Shown here piece by piece: positions 1 to 5,304 of a DNA stretch of 5,637 nt. The stretch covers positions 1-5,637 of the forward strand of contig JADILY010000072.1 of the NCBI GenBank assembly GCA_017695055.1, given 5' to 3'. Numbering within the stretch: position 1 is the stretch's first letter; each line of letters starts with the position of its first letter. Position numbers and translations under genes: made by a program. The notes under the pieces were generated by a model. That model made no database searches, was not told the DNA's origin, and was given only the letters and a program-made list of their open reading frames with translations. The stretch comes from Merdivivens faecigallinarum (GTDB lineage: Bacteria; Bacteroidota; Bacteroidia; Bacteroidales; UBA932).

Positions 1-2
1 AC

Positions 3-617
3 GTTGCCATAGCCCTTGCCGTAAGGGCGCTGAAAAACAGGGAAATCAGGCGCATCGTACTCACCAGGCCCGCAGTGGAGGCCGGTGAAAGGCTCGGCTT
101 CCTCCCGGGAGACCTGAAAGAAAAACTCGACCCTTACCTGCTTCCGCTTTACGACGCCCTCAAAGACATCATACCGGCAAAACGCCTTCAGGAATTCATA
201 GAAGACGGCACGATTGAAATAGCCCCTCTTGCCTACATGAGAGGCCGCACCCTCGACAGGGCCTGCGTAATTCTCGACGAAGCGCAGAACACGAGCCTCG
301 GGCAGCTCAAGATGTTCCTCACAAGAATGGGGAACGATGCAAAGTTCATTGTAACCGGAGACGCCACACAGATAGACCTCCCTCAAAAAGACTCGTCAGG
401 ACTTCTCAAGGGAGTCGGGCTTGTTGAAAAAATCAAAGGGGTCAGCATAATCAGATTCGACCACAGGGACATCGTAAGGCATCCGCTCGTAGCGAAAATC
501 GTCAAGGCCTTCGAAAAATACGGCGCCACCGAATCATCGGCTTCCAGCGAATCACCAGCTTCCGCCGGCACCTCCACCTCCGAAACTGCCTCCGCCGAAG
601 CCTCCGAAACCGCCTGA
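3..617 (+). CDS. phoH: PhoH-family ATPase, C-terminal part (5' end outside window)
   Basis: The reading frame is open from the first bases, so the gene starts before the window; 204 residues are visible. GTG at 75 encodes an internal Val of the family motif TRPAVEAGERLGFLPGD and is not the start. Other PhoH signatures follow: the Walker B-like segment ACVILDEAQN (DEAQN at 276-290) and the sensor-like VTGDATQIDLP (about 351-383), then the family's terminal HRDIVRHPLVAKIV. The Walker A loop must lie just upstream and is missing. PhoH proteins are cytoplasmic P-loop ATPases related to superfamily 1 helicase cores, linked to phosphate starvation in E. coli and to RNA metabolism, often beside ybeY; their exact role is unsettled. 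Unusually, the conserved core ends near 530 and is followed by about 29 Ala/Ser/Glu/Thr-rich residues, most of them read antisense to the glycine-rich tail of the convergent TPM gene (66-bp overlap). Confidence 0.93.
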   Translation, partial: VAIALAVRALKNREIRRIVLTRPAVEAGERLGFLPGDLKEKLDPYLLPLYDALKDIIPAKRLQEFIEDGTIEIAPLAYMRGRTLDRACVILDEAQNTSLGQLKMFLTRMGNDAKFIVTGDATQIDLPQKDSSGLLKGVGLVEKIKGVSIIRFDHRDIVRHPLVAKIVKAFEKYGATESSASSESPASAGTSTSETASAEASETA

Positions 618-1376
618 ACCGAAGCCACCGGAACCGCCTCCGAAACCTCCGAAGCCGCCGAAGATAATAGGCCCTCCGGAAGAACGTCCGCCTCCCGTAA
701 AGGTATCGGAACCTCCGCCATGCCGTTTGGAGGAAAACACTCCTCCGAAAATGACAATCATCAGTATCAGGAAGACAAGGGCACCGATGATGCCCGATGC
801 GGAATCATCGCCTTCCTTGTCAATGTCCGAAACCGATATCTCACCGGATGCCAGCTTCATCAGAATGGTTACGGCTTCGCAAACCCCGCCGTAATAATCA
901 TTTTCCCTGAAATGCGGAATCATCGCATTATCGACGATTCTGCGTGCGGCCGCATCGGGAATCGCCCCTTCAAGCCCGTAACCTATGGAAATGAAGGCCT
1001 CTCCTCTCCCGTTCCCGGTCTTGGGTTTGACGACCACCACTATGCCATTGTCGTACTCAGCGCTGCCTACACCCCACTCCTCACCGACTTCTATCGCATA
1101 CGAAGCTATGTCCAGGCCTCCCAAATCGTTTACGAAAAGGACGGCTATCTGATTGGAAGTACTGTCATCGAAGGCAACAAGCGCCCTCTCCAAGGTATTT
1201 CTCTGCTCGGTCGACAGGACAGATGCGAAATCGTTCACTAAGCGCTGGGGTTCGGGCCGGGCCGGAATCTGTGCATACAACGGAAAAACCGCGGCCATCA
1301 CCAATATGGCGGCCGCCACGGCAACAATACGGCTCCCCTGCCTACTTCCCGAAAGAAATTTCATCGCTCTGTTCAT
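552..1376 (-). CDS. Secreted TPM-domain protein with membrane anchor and Gly-rich tail (YgcG-like)
   Basis: This 274-residue protein has an N-terminal signal peptide (about residues 1-35, likely cleavage after LYA), a TPM domain (about 45-175), one membrane segment (about 196-213) and a Gly/Phe/Ser-rich tail (about 219-274) ending GGGGAGGSW, the usual ending of this family. Domain hallmarks are VNDFASVLS near 47-55, YDNGIVVVV near 108-116 and GYGLEGAIPDA near 132-142. TPM (named for TLP18.3/Psb32/MOLO-1) is an alpha/beta domain; phosphatase activity is reported for the plant protein, but the bacterial role is unclear. The topology puts the TPM domain outside the cytoplasmic membrane. The start at 1376 overlaps the upstream TPM gene by 35 bp; Met5 (1364) is an alternative. 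It is last in the lemA operon, so translational coupling is likely. Its tail overlaps phoH on the opposite strand. Confidence 0.92.
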   Translation of the reverse strand: MNRAMKFLSGSRQGSRIVAVAAAILVMAAVFPLYAQIPARPEPQRLVNDFASVLSTEQRNTLERALVAFDDSTSNQIAVLFVNDLGGLDIASYAIEVGEEWGVGSAEYDNGIVVVVKPKTGNGRGEAFISIGYGLEGAIPDAAARRIVDNAMIPHFRENDYYGGVCEAVTILMKLASGEISVSDIDKEGDDSASGIIGALVFLILMIVIFGGVFSSKRHGGGSDTFTGGGRSSGGPIIFGGFGGFGGGSGGFGSGGFGGFGGGSFGGGGAGGSW

Positions 1377-1779
1377 TTATATCGTCACTACGGTAAGGGA
1401 AAAATTCCTTGAGATTGTCCCCAGTCGAGATTATCGCCCCCACAAGGCCGCCGGTAAAATCTCCCGCCCTGAACCTTTCGGCCATAAAACGGTAAGTATC
1501 ATCCCAGAAACCTTTCGGGACGACGGCATCGATGCCGGTGTCGCCCACGATTGCAACCTTATGGGACTTTATCGCCAGATATATCAGCACGCCGTTACGG
1601 GCCGCCGTCCGGTACATTTTCAGTTTTCCGAATACCTCGACCGCCCGCTCATAAGGGTCTCCCTTGCAGACGGACTCGATATGCACCCGTATTTCCCCGG
1701 AAGTATTCAGTTCGGCCTTCCTTATGGCCTCGACTATGCTATCGCACTGTTCCTTTGTCAGAAATCCGGCAGCCGACAT
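1342..1779 (-). CDS. Short TPM-domain protein
   Basis: This 145-residue protein is nearly all TPM domain. Visible family features are LTKEQCDSIVEAIRKAE (7-23), SGEIRVHIE (27-35), ARNGVLIYLAI (60-70, the counterpart of the NGI/VVVV strand) and KVAIVGDTGIDAVVP followed by FW (74-92). There is no signal peptide and no membrane segment, so it is probably cytoplasmic, in contrast to the exported TPM protein encoded next. It starts 11 bp after the lemA stop and ends 35 bp inside the next gene, so the three are co-transcribed. A purine stretch (GAGAGAG) directly precedes the ATG but is too close to be a standard ribosome binding site. The pairing of one short soluble and one anchored TPM protein after LemA suggests related but separately located jobs; this is inferred from gene order, and the biochemical function is unknown. 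Confidence 0.9.
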   Translation of the reverse strand: MSAAGFLTKEQCDSIVEAIRKAELNTSGEIRVHIESVCKGDPYERAVEVFGKLKMYRTAARNGVLIYLAIKSHKVAIVGDTGIDAVVPKGFWDDTYRFMAERFRAGDFTGGLVGAIISTGDNLKEFFPYRSDDINEQSDEISFGK

Positions 1780-1790
1780 CTCTCTCAGGA

Positions 1791-2378
1791 TTAAAATTCA
1801 ACCTGCGGAGCGACTTCCGCGCCTTCCACCGCCTTGAAATAACCCTTCTCTTCAAATCCGAAGATATTGGCTATGATATTGCTCGGGAAACGCCTTATCA
1901 TCGTATTGTAGGACTGCACCACCTCATTGAACTTCTTGCGTTCCACGGTTATGCGGTTCTCAGTACCTTCGAGCTGTGCCTGAAGGTCGAGAAAATTCTG
2001 GTTCGCTTTCAGGTCGGGATATTTTTCCACTACCACCATCAGACGTCCGAGAGCGGAACCGAGGGCCGTCTGGGATTCCTGGAACTGCTCTATGCTTGCG
2101 GCATCGAGCCTGTTCGGGTCTACGGTAACCTGGGTCGCCTTCGCCCTTGCCTCTACAACTTCCTGAAGCGTACTGCCTTCATATTCCGCATACCCTTTGA
2201 CCGTAGCCACAAGGTTAGGAATCAGGTCGGACCTGCGCTGATATACGTTTTCAACCTGAGACCACGCGCTCGACGTAGCCTCATCGGCCGTAACTATCGA
2301 ATTGTACGAATTTTTCACCCACAAAAAGACGGCAAGTATGACGACCGCCACAATAATCCAGGGAAGAGCCTTTTTCAT
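1791..2378 (-). CDS. lemA: LemA family protein
   Basis: This 195-residue protein has the standard LemA build: a short N-terminus with one membrane anchor (about residues 6-21) and then an alpha-helical domain. Signature segments are SAWSQVENVYQRRSDLIPNLV (37-57), KGYAEYE (61-67), VEKYPDLKANQNFLDLQAQLE (117-137), GTENRI near 138-143 and the closing YNTMIRRFPSNIIA (157-170) with GFEEKGYF (174-181). LemA proteins are membrane-bound with the helical bundle usually placed outside the membrane; the name comes from a Listeria antigen, and the molecular role is not established. Length is normal for the family. It is the first gene of the lemA-TPM-TPM set. The 100 bp upstream are AT-rich and carry tandem repeats; I find no clean TAnnTTTG box there, so read-through from the upstream FISUMP gene is possible. 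Confidence 0.97.
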   Translation of the reverse strand: MKKALPWIIVAVVILAVFLWVKNSYNSIVTADEATSSAWSQVENVYQRRSDLIPNLVATVKGYAEYEGSTLQEVVEARAKATQVTVDPNRLDAASIEQFQESQTALGSALGRLMVVVEKYPDLKANQNFLDLQAQLEGTENRITVERKKFNEVVQSYNTMIRRFPSNIIANIFGFEEKGYFKAVEGAEVAPQVEF

Positions 2379-2478
2379 TTTCTTTCTTATTTTTTAAAAA
2401 TTTTCAATCACTAAAATTTTTCAATCATTAAAATTTCCAATCATTTTATCCTGTCCGTCGGAATCCGTCGGGACATCA
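2379..2478. other. Intergenic region between the FISUMP gene and lemA
   Basis: These 100 bp separate two minus-strand genes. The lemA-proximal part is strongly AT-rich and carries the tandem units listed separately. The part next to the FISUMP stop has a 10-bp tandem duplication (TCCGTCGGAA at 2454-2463, TCCGTCGGGA at 2464-2473) inside a weak inverted pair, TGTCC (2452-2456) and GGACA (2471-2475). No T-run follows that hairpin on the minus strand, so it is a poor intrinsic terminator. Whether lemA has its own promoter here cannot be told from sequence. Confidence 0.5.
2401..2448. repeat. AT-rich 17-bp tandem repeat upstream of lemA
   Basis: Two adjacent 17-bp units differ at one base: TTTTCAATCACTAAAAT at 2401-2417 and TTTTCAATCATTAAAAT at 2418-2434. 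A third, shorter and more degenerate unit follows (TTCCAATCATTTTA, 2435-2448). It sits 22 bp before the lemA start on the minus strand, so it may affect lemA promoter or leader function; alternatively it is simple slippage in an AT-rich spacer. Confidence 0.75.
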
Positions 2479-3465
2479 TCAGTTGCCGCTGTTCCTGACA
2501 CACCTTACATTAGCACGGAAATCGCCGGTGCCGTAACTGATTTTCAAGTCGGAATCGGTATAATAAATATAATGGTACAGTCCTCCGTTTTCATAAGCAT
2601 CAGCAGACCAGAAGACCGCATATTCACTGAATCCTATGAATTCGCCCACGCTATGATAGCCACCCGGAAGTGCGCTGAAACCGCTTTCATTGCCCGGTTC
2701 GCAATCCGGAGAATATTCCCAGATTTTCTCCCCGCAGAAAAGCGCATCGGCCATCAGGGCTGAAGAAACTCCGAAATATTCCTTGCCGGAATCCTCTCCG
2801 CCGGTTTCCGAAGTGAACGACAGCGCCAGGGCGGCCCAGTCCTCCTCTGTCGGGACATGCCAGCCCTCCGGGCAAATCGACCCTCCCTCATATTCCGAGG
2901 ACATGATTTCATCGTAAGTATAATAGCCTCCGAAGACCGACCACATTACGGAATTTTCAAGATATGACAGTCCGGCGCCCTTGTATGCAAGGTTTGTAAT
3001 GAACCAATCGGCCCCGCCTACCGTCACATACCTGTATTCCCTTCCGTCCCTTGGGTCGATAAATACCTGCATGCCTGGAATCTCGCCTATATAAAGCGAG
3101 GTATTGAACAGCGTATCGATGACATTCACATATTTCGTAGTCGGATTGTCGTAATATCCCTCGCAGAACGCCGTGCACCTCAGCCTGTATTTTCCTGTCT
3201 CGTCTCCGAATTTGAAACGGAACACATCCGTAGTATCGTTCTCGTCCACAATGCCTTTCAATGTCCAGAAATATCCGAGACCTTCTTCAGGCTCGGTAAC
3301 CCCGCCGGCTTCGAGGGCCCACTCCGAGCCAATAGCCACATAATCGTCTATGTCTATTATCGGGTCGCCCTCCATCATGAGGTCTACATCCGACAGGTCA
3401 TCCTTCTTGCACCCCGCCAGGACCGACAGGGAAAGCAAAAATATAATAATATGTCTCAGATTCAT
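2479..3465 (-). CDS. FISUMP-domain (TIGR02145-type) lipoprotein
   Basis: This 328-residue protein opens with a lipoprotein signal, a hydrophobic stretch ending in LAGC with the lipidated Cys at residue 19, followed by KKDD. Residues about 25-120 look beta-rich and domain-like (WTLKG at 67-71; FKFGDETGKYRLRCTAF at 84-100), which resembles an Ig/PKD-like fold, though I am not certain. The C-terminal half matches the Fibrobacter succinogenes major paralogous domain: IDPRDGREYRYVTVGGADW then FITNLAY (136-161), ICPEGWHVPTEEDW (197-210), SGFSALPGGY (261-270), FWSADA (285-290) and the terminal VRCVRN (320-325). Such proteins are common surface or periplasmic lipoproteins in Bacteroidota and Fibrobacteres with no assigned biochemical function. 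The gene is divergent from apbE and lies upstream of lemA on the same strand; a promoter candidate is at 3610-3639. Confidence 0.9.
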   Translation of the reverse strand: MNLRHIIIFLLSLSVLAGCKKDDLSDVDLMMEGDPIIDIDDYVAIGSEWALEAGGVTEPEEGLGYFWTLKGIVDENDTTDVFRFKFGDETGKYRLRCTAFCEGYYDNPTTKYVNVIDTLFNTSLYIGEIPGMQVFIDPRDGREYRYVTVGGADWFITNLAYKGAGLSYLENSVMWSVFGGYYTYDEIMSSEYEGGSICPEGWHVPTEEDWAALALSFTSETGGEDSGKEYFGVSSALMADALFCGEKIWEYSPDCEPGNESGFSALPGGYHSVGEFIGFSEYAVFWSADAYENGGLYHYIYYTDSDLKISYGTGDFRANVRCVRNSGN

Positions 3466-3510
3466 CTCTTTGTAAAATCCTTGTCCTTAGTTCATATATC
3501 CGTCGCCGGG

Positions 3511-3600
3511 CATCCGCCGTTCCGACATCCCCCGGACACCCGTCCGGTCCAACATCCCCGTGCATCAATCCGGTTCGACATCCCGGGCACCCGTCCGGCC
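3511..3600. repeat. GC-rich imperfect direct repeat with hairpins
   Basis: Two imperfect copies, roughly 3511-3550 and 3563-3600 (offset about 52 bp), share CGACATCCC and CACCCGTCCGG. Each holds a small inverted repeat with an ACCC loop: CCGGAC/GTCCGG at 3532-3547 (perfect) and CCGGGC/GTCCGG at 3583-3598 (one G-T wobble). A third, partial unit (CAACATCCCCG) lies near 3550-3560. The direct repeat is plain in the sequence; its role is unknown. Confidence 0.7.
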
Positions 3601-3609
3601 AATACAGTG

Positions 3610-3639
3610 CAAAGTTCTAAAAAATTCCGTTCCGCACAA
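3610..3639 (-). promoter_or_regulatory. Candidate Bacteroidota-type promoter for the FISUMP lipoprotein gene
   Basis: On the minus strand a TTG (3639-3637) is followed after 19 nt by GAACTTTG (3617-3610). This fits the Bacteroidota housekeeping pattern of a -33 TTTG/TTG and a -7 TAnnTTTG at the expected spacing, with the first two -7 positions not ideal (GA instead of TA). The predicted transcription start is about 140 nt before the gene. Confidence 0.4.
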
Positions 3640-3648
3640 AAAAAACCG

Positions 3649-3656
3649 TATATTTG
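3649..3656 (+). promoter_or_regulatory. Candidate -7 box for apbE (TATATTTG)
   Basis: TATATTTG is an exact match to the Bacteroidota -7 consensus TAnnTTTG. The -33 element is weak: TTC at 3625-3627, 21 nt upstream, differs at one base from TTG. The same 11 bases, CCGTATATTTG, occur just upstream of the tRNA-Ser gene on the other strand, which supports reading both as promoter cores. The predicted start is near 3662, giving a leader of about 110 nt. Confidence 0.45.
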
Positions 3657-3729
3657 TTTGTTCATGGATGTACGGCACGGCTGTTTTCAGTTTTCATGCA
3701 GGCCATCGCATACGAAAATCATGCCTCCG

Positions 3730-3771
3730 TACGATATAAAAACTTTGTAATACGATATAAAGACTTTGTAA
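3730..3771 (+). repeat. 21-bp tandem duplication abutting the apbE start codon
   Basis: Two adjacent 21-bp copies, 3730-3750 and 3751-3771, differ at a single base (A to G). Each begins TACGATATAAA and ends ACTTTGTAA. The second copy ends at the base before the apbE ATG, so the apbE frame meets an in-frame TAA directly upstream of its start, and another 21 bp earlier. A nine-codon reading frame (MPPYDIKTL, ATG at 3721, stop at 3748-3750) ends in the first copy. Whether the copies bind a regulator or form a leader signal is unknown. Confidence 0.85.
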
Positions 3772-5010
3772 ATGAAGAATATATTTGCATTCCTGGCAAT
3801 CTTGGCCATAACAGTCTCCTGCGGGGGAAACGAGGACTACTACAACATTGAAGGATACGCCCAGGGAGGCACATACAGGATTACCCTGCGGAGCGACCTG
3901 AAAAAATGCAAGGAATTGCAGGAGGGCGTGGAACGGATACTCGCCGACATAGACAACTCCATCTCGGGCTACAACCCTTCTTCCGCACTGTCCATGTTCA
4001 ACGGAAATTTCAACGGGAACAATGAGGGACCTTGCCACGCATCTGACAGCGGAGTGGCCGGCAGCGAAGCGCCCGGCAACGGGATGTCCGGCAGCGGGAT
4101 GTCCGGCAGCGAAGTGCCCGGCCGGAATCCGATACTTACAGACATATTCGCATTGTCGGAAAGAATCTACCGTGAATGCGGAGGATATTTCGATGTATCT
4201 TCCGGAGCACTTTTCGATGCCTGGGGTTTCGGCTTCAAAGAGGGGACATTCCCGGACATGGCAGACATAGATTCGATAATGGATTTTACCGGAATGGATA
4301 AAATCATATTCCGGGACGGCCGCCTCGTAAAGACCGACCCGAGGGTAACGCTCAATTTCAACGCGATAGCCCAGGGCTACACCTGTGACATCATTGCCGG
4401 ATATCTTGCCGGGGAAGGCATAACCGACATGCTCGTAAACGTCGGAGGCGAAATCTTCTGCCGGGGCGTGAATCCGTCGGGAAAGGAATGGACCATAGGC
4501 ATCGATGCGCCCATAGACGGAAACATGGTAGCGGGAGAAAAACTCCAGACCGTCATAGAGATACCCGTCTCGGAAAACGGGACAGGAGTCGTAACTTCCG
4601 GGAATTACAGAAAATTCTACATCAAGGACGGAAAAAAATATTCGCACACCGTCAATCCGAAAACAGGCCTGCCCGTAGAACACAACCTGCTGAGTGCAAC
4701 CGTGATTTCGGACAACGCTTCGGCTGAAGCCATTCTGGCTCTGGCGGACGGCCCTGGAATTACTGACGGCACCGAAGTTACTGACAGTACCGGAATGGCT
4801 GATGGCACCGGAAAAGCCACGGATGCCGGAATCGGGAAATGTACCGCCCTCGCCGACGCACTTGCTACCTACATGATGGTGGTGGGAGTGGAGGAAAGCA
4901 TCGCTTACGTGCAGAATCACCCGGGCATCGAAGCCGTCCTGATTTATGAAGAGGACGGAGCCATAAAAACATGGATAAGCGAGGGGGTAATTGTCTCCGG
5001 AGAAAAATAG
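3772..5010 (+). CDS. apbE: ApbE-type FAD:protein FMN transferase, lipoprotein
   Basis: This 412-residue protein starts with a lipoprotein signal (residues 1-17, lipobox TVSC, lipidated Cys17). ApbE hallmarks follow: SGYNPSSALSMFN (65-77), CGGYFDVSSGALFDAWGF (136-153), NFNAIAQGYTCDIIAGYL (195-212, flavin-site region), LVNVGGEIFCRG (221-232), VVTSGNYRKF (273-282), YSHTVNPKTGLPV (290-302) and ADALATYM (361-368, with the Asp and Thr expected to help bind metal). ApbE takes FMN from FAD and links it to a Thr or Ser of exported or membrane proteins such as Rnf/Nqr subunits, using Mg2+, outside the cytoplasmic membrane. The protein is about 60-80 residues longer than usual because of two low-complexity inserts (about 78-120 and 326-357), described separately. 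The start is fixed by an in-frame TAA directly before the ATG. No flavin-accepting partner gene is in view. Confidence 0.95.
   Translation: MKNIFAFLAILAITVSCGGNEDYYNIEGYAQGGTYRITLRSDLKKCKELQEGVERILADIDNSISGYNPSSALSMFNGNFNGNNEGPCHASDSGVAGSEAPGNGMSGSGMSGSEVPGRNPILTDIFALSERIYRECGGYFDVSSGALFDAWGFGFKEGTFPDMADIDSIMDFTGMDKIIFRDGRLVKTDPRVTLNFNAIAQGYTCDIIAGYLAGEGITDMLVNVGGEIFCRGVNPSGKEWTIGIDAPIDGNMVAGEKLQTVIEIPVSENGTGVVTSGNYRKFYIKDGKKYSHTVNPKTGLPVEHNLLSATVISDNASAEAILALADGPGITDGTEVTDSTGMADGTGKATDAGIGKCTALADALATYMMVVGVEESIAYVQNHPGIEAVLIYEEDGAIKTWISEGVIVSGEK
4042..4122 (+). repeat. 15-bp minisatellite inside apbE (Gly/Ser pentapeptide repeat)
   Basis: Five 15-bp units can be read in frame: 4042-4056, 4057-4071, 4072-4086, 4087-4101 and 4102-4116, with a partial unit to 4122. 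The core of the best units is TCCGGCAGCGGGATG. They encode SDSGV, AGSEA, PGNGM, SGSGM and SGSEV, then PG. The insert falls in the variable loop between the ApbE segments SALSMFN and ILTDIFALSE, so the fold should tolerate it. Confidence 0.85.
4756..4845 (+). repeat. 18-bp degenerate repeat inside apbE (hexapeptide repeat)
   Basis: Five in-frame 18-bp units lie at 4756-4773, 4774-4791, 4792-4809, 4810-4827 and 4828-4845, encoding GITDGT, EVTDST, GMADGT, GKATDA and GIGKCT. Four end in ACC and one in GCC. The block sits between SATVISDNASAEA and the conserved TALADALAT, where family members normally have only a few residues. Confidence 0.75.
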
Positions 5011-5016
5011 AGAGCG

Positions 5017-5038
5017 GCTGTATGTAAGGACATGCAGC
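5017..5038 (+). other. Hairpin just after the apbE stop codon
   Basis: GCTGTATGT (5017-5025) and ACATGCAGC (5030-5038) form a 9-bp stem with one G-U pair and an AAGG loop, starting 6 nt after the apbE stop. The next T-run (5060-5065) is about 21 nt away, so it is not a classic intrinsic terminator, but it may protect the apbE mRNA 3' end. Confidence 0.5.
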
Positions 5039-5061
5039 GAAGTGGAACGGACGGGACACTT

Positions 5062-5232
5062 TTTTCCACCCCATAGCCAGCCCTTGTTTTATAAAATACT
5101 GATAATAAACAGTTTACAAAAATCGCATCTGCGCTTGGGTACTTTCTGAGGCACCCAAAGACAGCCTGCGTTTTTGTAAGTTATTGATTATCAATTATTC
5201 CGAAAGAATCCAAATGGCTGTGGGGTGGAAAA
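5062..5232. repeat. 171-bp imperfect palindrome, MITE-like
   Basis: The outer arms are TTTTCCACCCCATAGCCA (5062-5079) and TGGCTGTGGGGTGGAAAA (5215-5232), which match as inverted repeats at 17 of 18 positions. Further in, 5100-5127 pairs imperfectly with 5167-5193 (ACAAAAA/TTTTTGT, CGCA/TGCG and TGATAAT with its partner), and the centre is a small hairpin, TTGGGT (5135-5140) with ACCCAA (5153-5158). All pairs share a centre near 5147, so this is one structure. Between inner and outer stems each arm has its own small palindrome (TTTTATAAAA at 5087-5096; ATTC/GAAT at 5197-5209). No transposase or obvious target-site duplication is seen. It could be a non-autonomous mobile element or a large mRNA 3' stem. 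Confidence 0.7.
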
Positions 5233-5270
5233 TAATACGACAAATTCCCATTTTTCCTCCTCATTCCGCG

Positions 5271-5304
5271 CCTTCGGCTTTGCAAGCGAGCTTGAAGCCG
5301 GAGG
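5271..5304. repeat. 34-bp palindromic repeat, copy 1
   Basis: This copy has arms CCTTCGGCTT (5271-5280) and AAGCCGGAGG (5295-5304), pairing with one G-T wobble, and an inner pair CAAGC/GCTTG. It is identical to copy 2 (5447-5480) except for one base. Palindrome plus duplication within 180 bp suggests a REP-like interspersed repeat. Confidence 0.8.

Larger units (their letters stand above)
3466..3771. other. Divergent intergenic region between the FISUMP gene and apbE
   Basis: No convincing gene lies in these 306 bp. An open frame on the plus strand crosses the region but its product is low-complexity Pro/Arg/His-rich sequence created by the GC-rich repeat, so I do not call it. The region holds, in order, an imperfect GC-rich direct repeat (3511-3600), a minus-strand promoter candidate (3610-3639), a plus-strand promoter candidate (3649-3656) and a 21-bp tandem duplication (3730-3771) that ends at the apbE start codon. 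If the promoters are right, the FISUMP mRNA has a leader of about 140 nt containing the GC-rich repeat, and the apbE mRNA a leader of about 110 nt containing the 21-bp duplication. Confidence 0.7.

Noticed and set aside
75..77. GTG as the start of the phoH-like gene
   Set aside because: It encodes the conserved internal Val of TRPAVEAGER, and the frame with family-typical sequence extends to the window edge.
720..1794. Two open frames on the plus strand (720-1241 and 1153-1794) opposite the TPM genes
   Set aside because: They are antisense shadows of well-supported TPM-domain genes.
1551..2414. A 287-residue open frame on the plus strand opposite lemA and the short TPM gene
   Set aside because: Both genes on the minus strand match known families along their length; the plus-strand product has no domain-like pattern.
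3511..3600. A CRISPR-like array from the repeated GC-rich units
   Set aside because: There are only two or three imperfect units with no regular unique spacers and no cas genes.
3694..4920. A 408-residue open frame on the minus strand across apbE
   Set aside because: It is antisense to a clear ApbE gene, its product has a His/Val/Arg-rich composition without recognisable domains, and its length is explained by the GC-rich codon use of apbE.
5041..5069. GTGGAA (5042-5047) with TTCCAC (5064-5069) and a T-run as an apbE terminator
   Set aside because: The stem is only 6 bp with a 16-nt loop and the T-run lies inside the loop and stem; the TTCCAC arm pairs much better in the larger palindrome.
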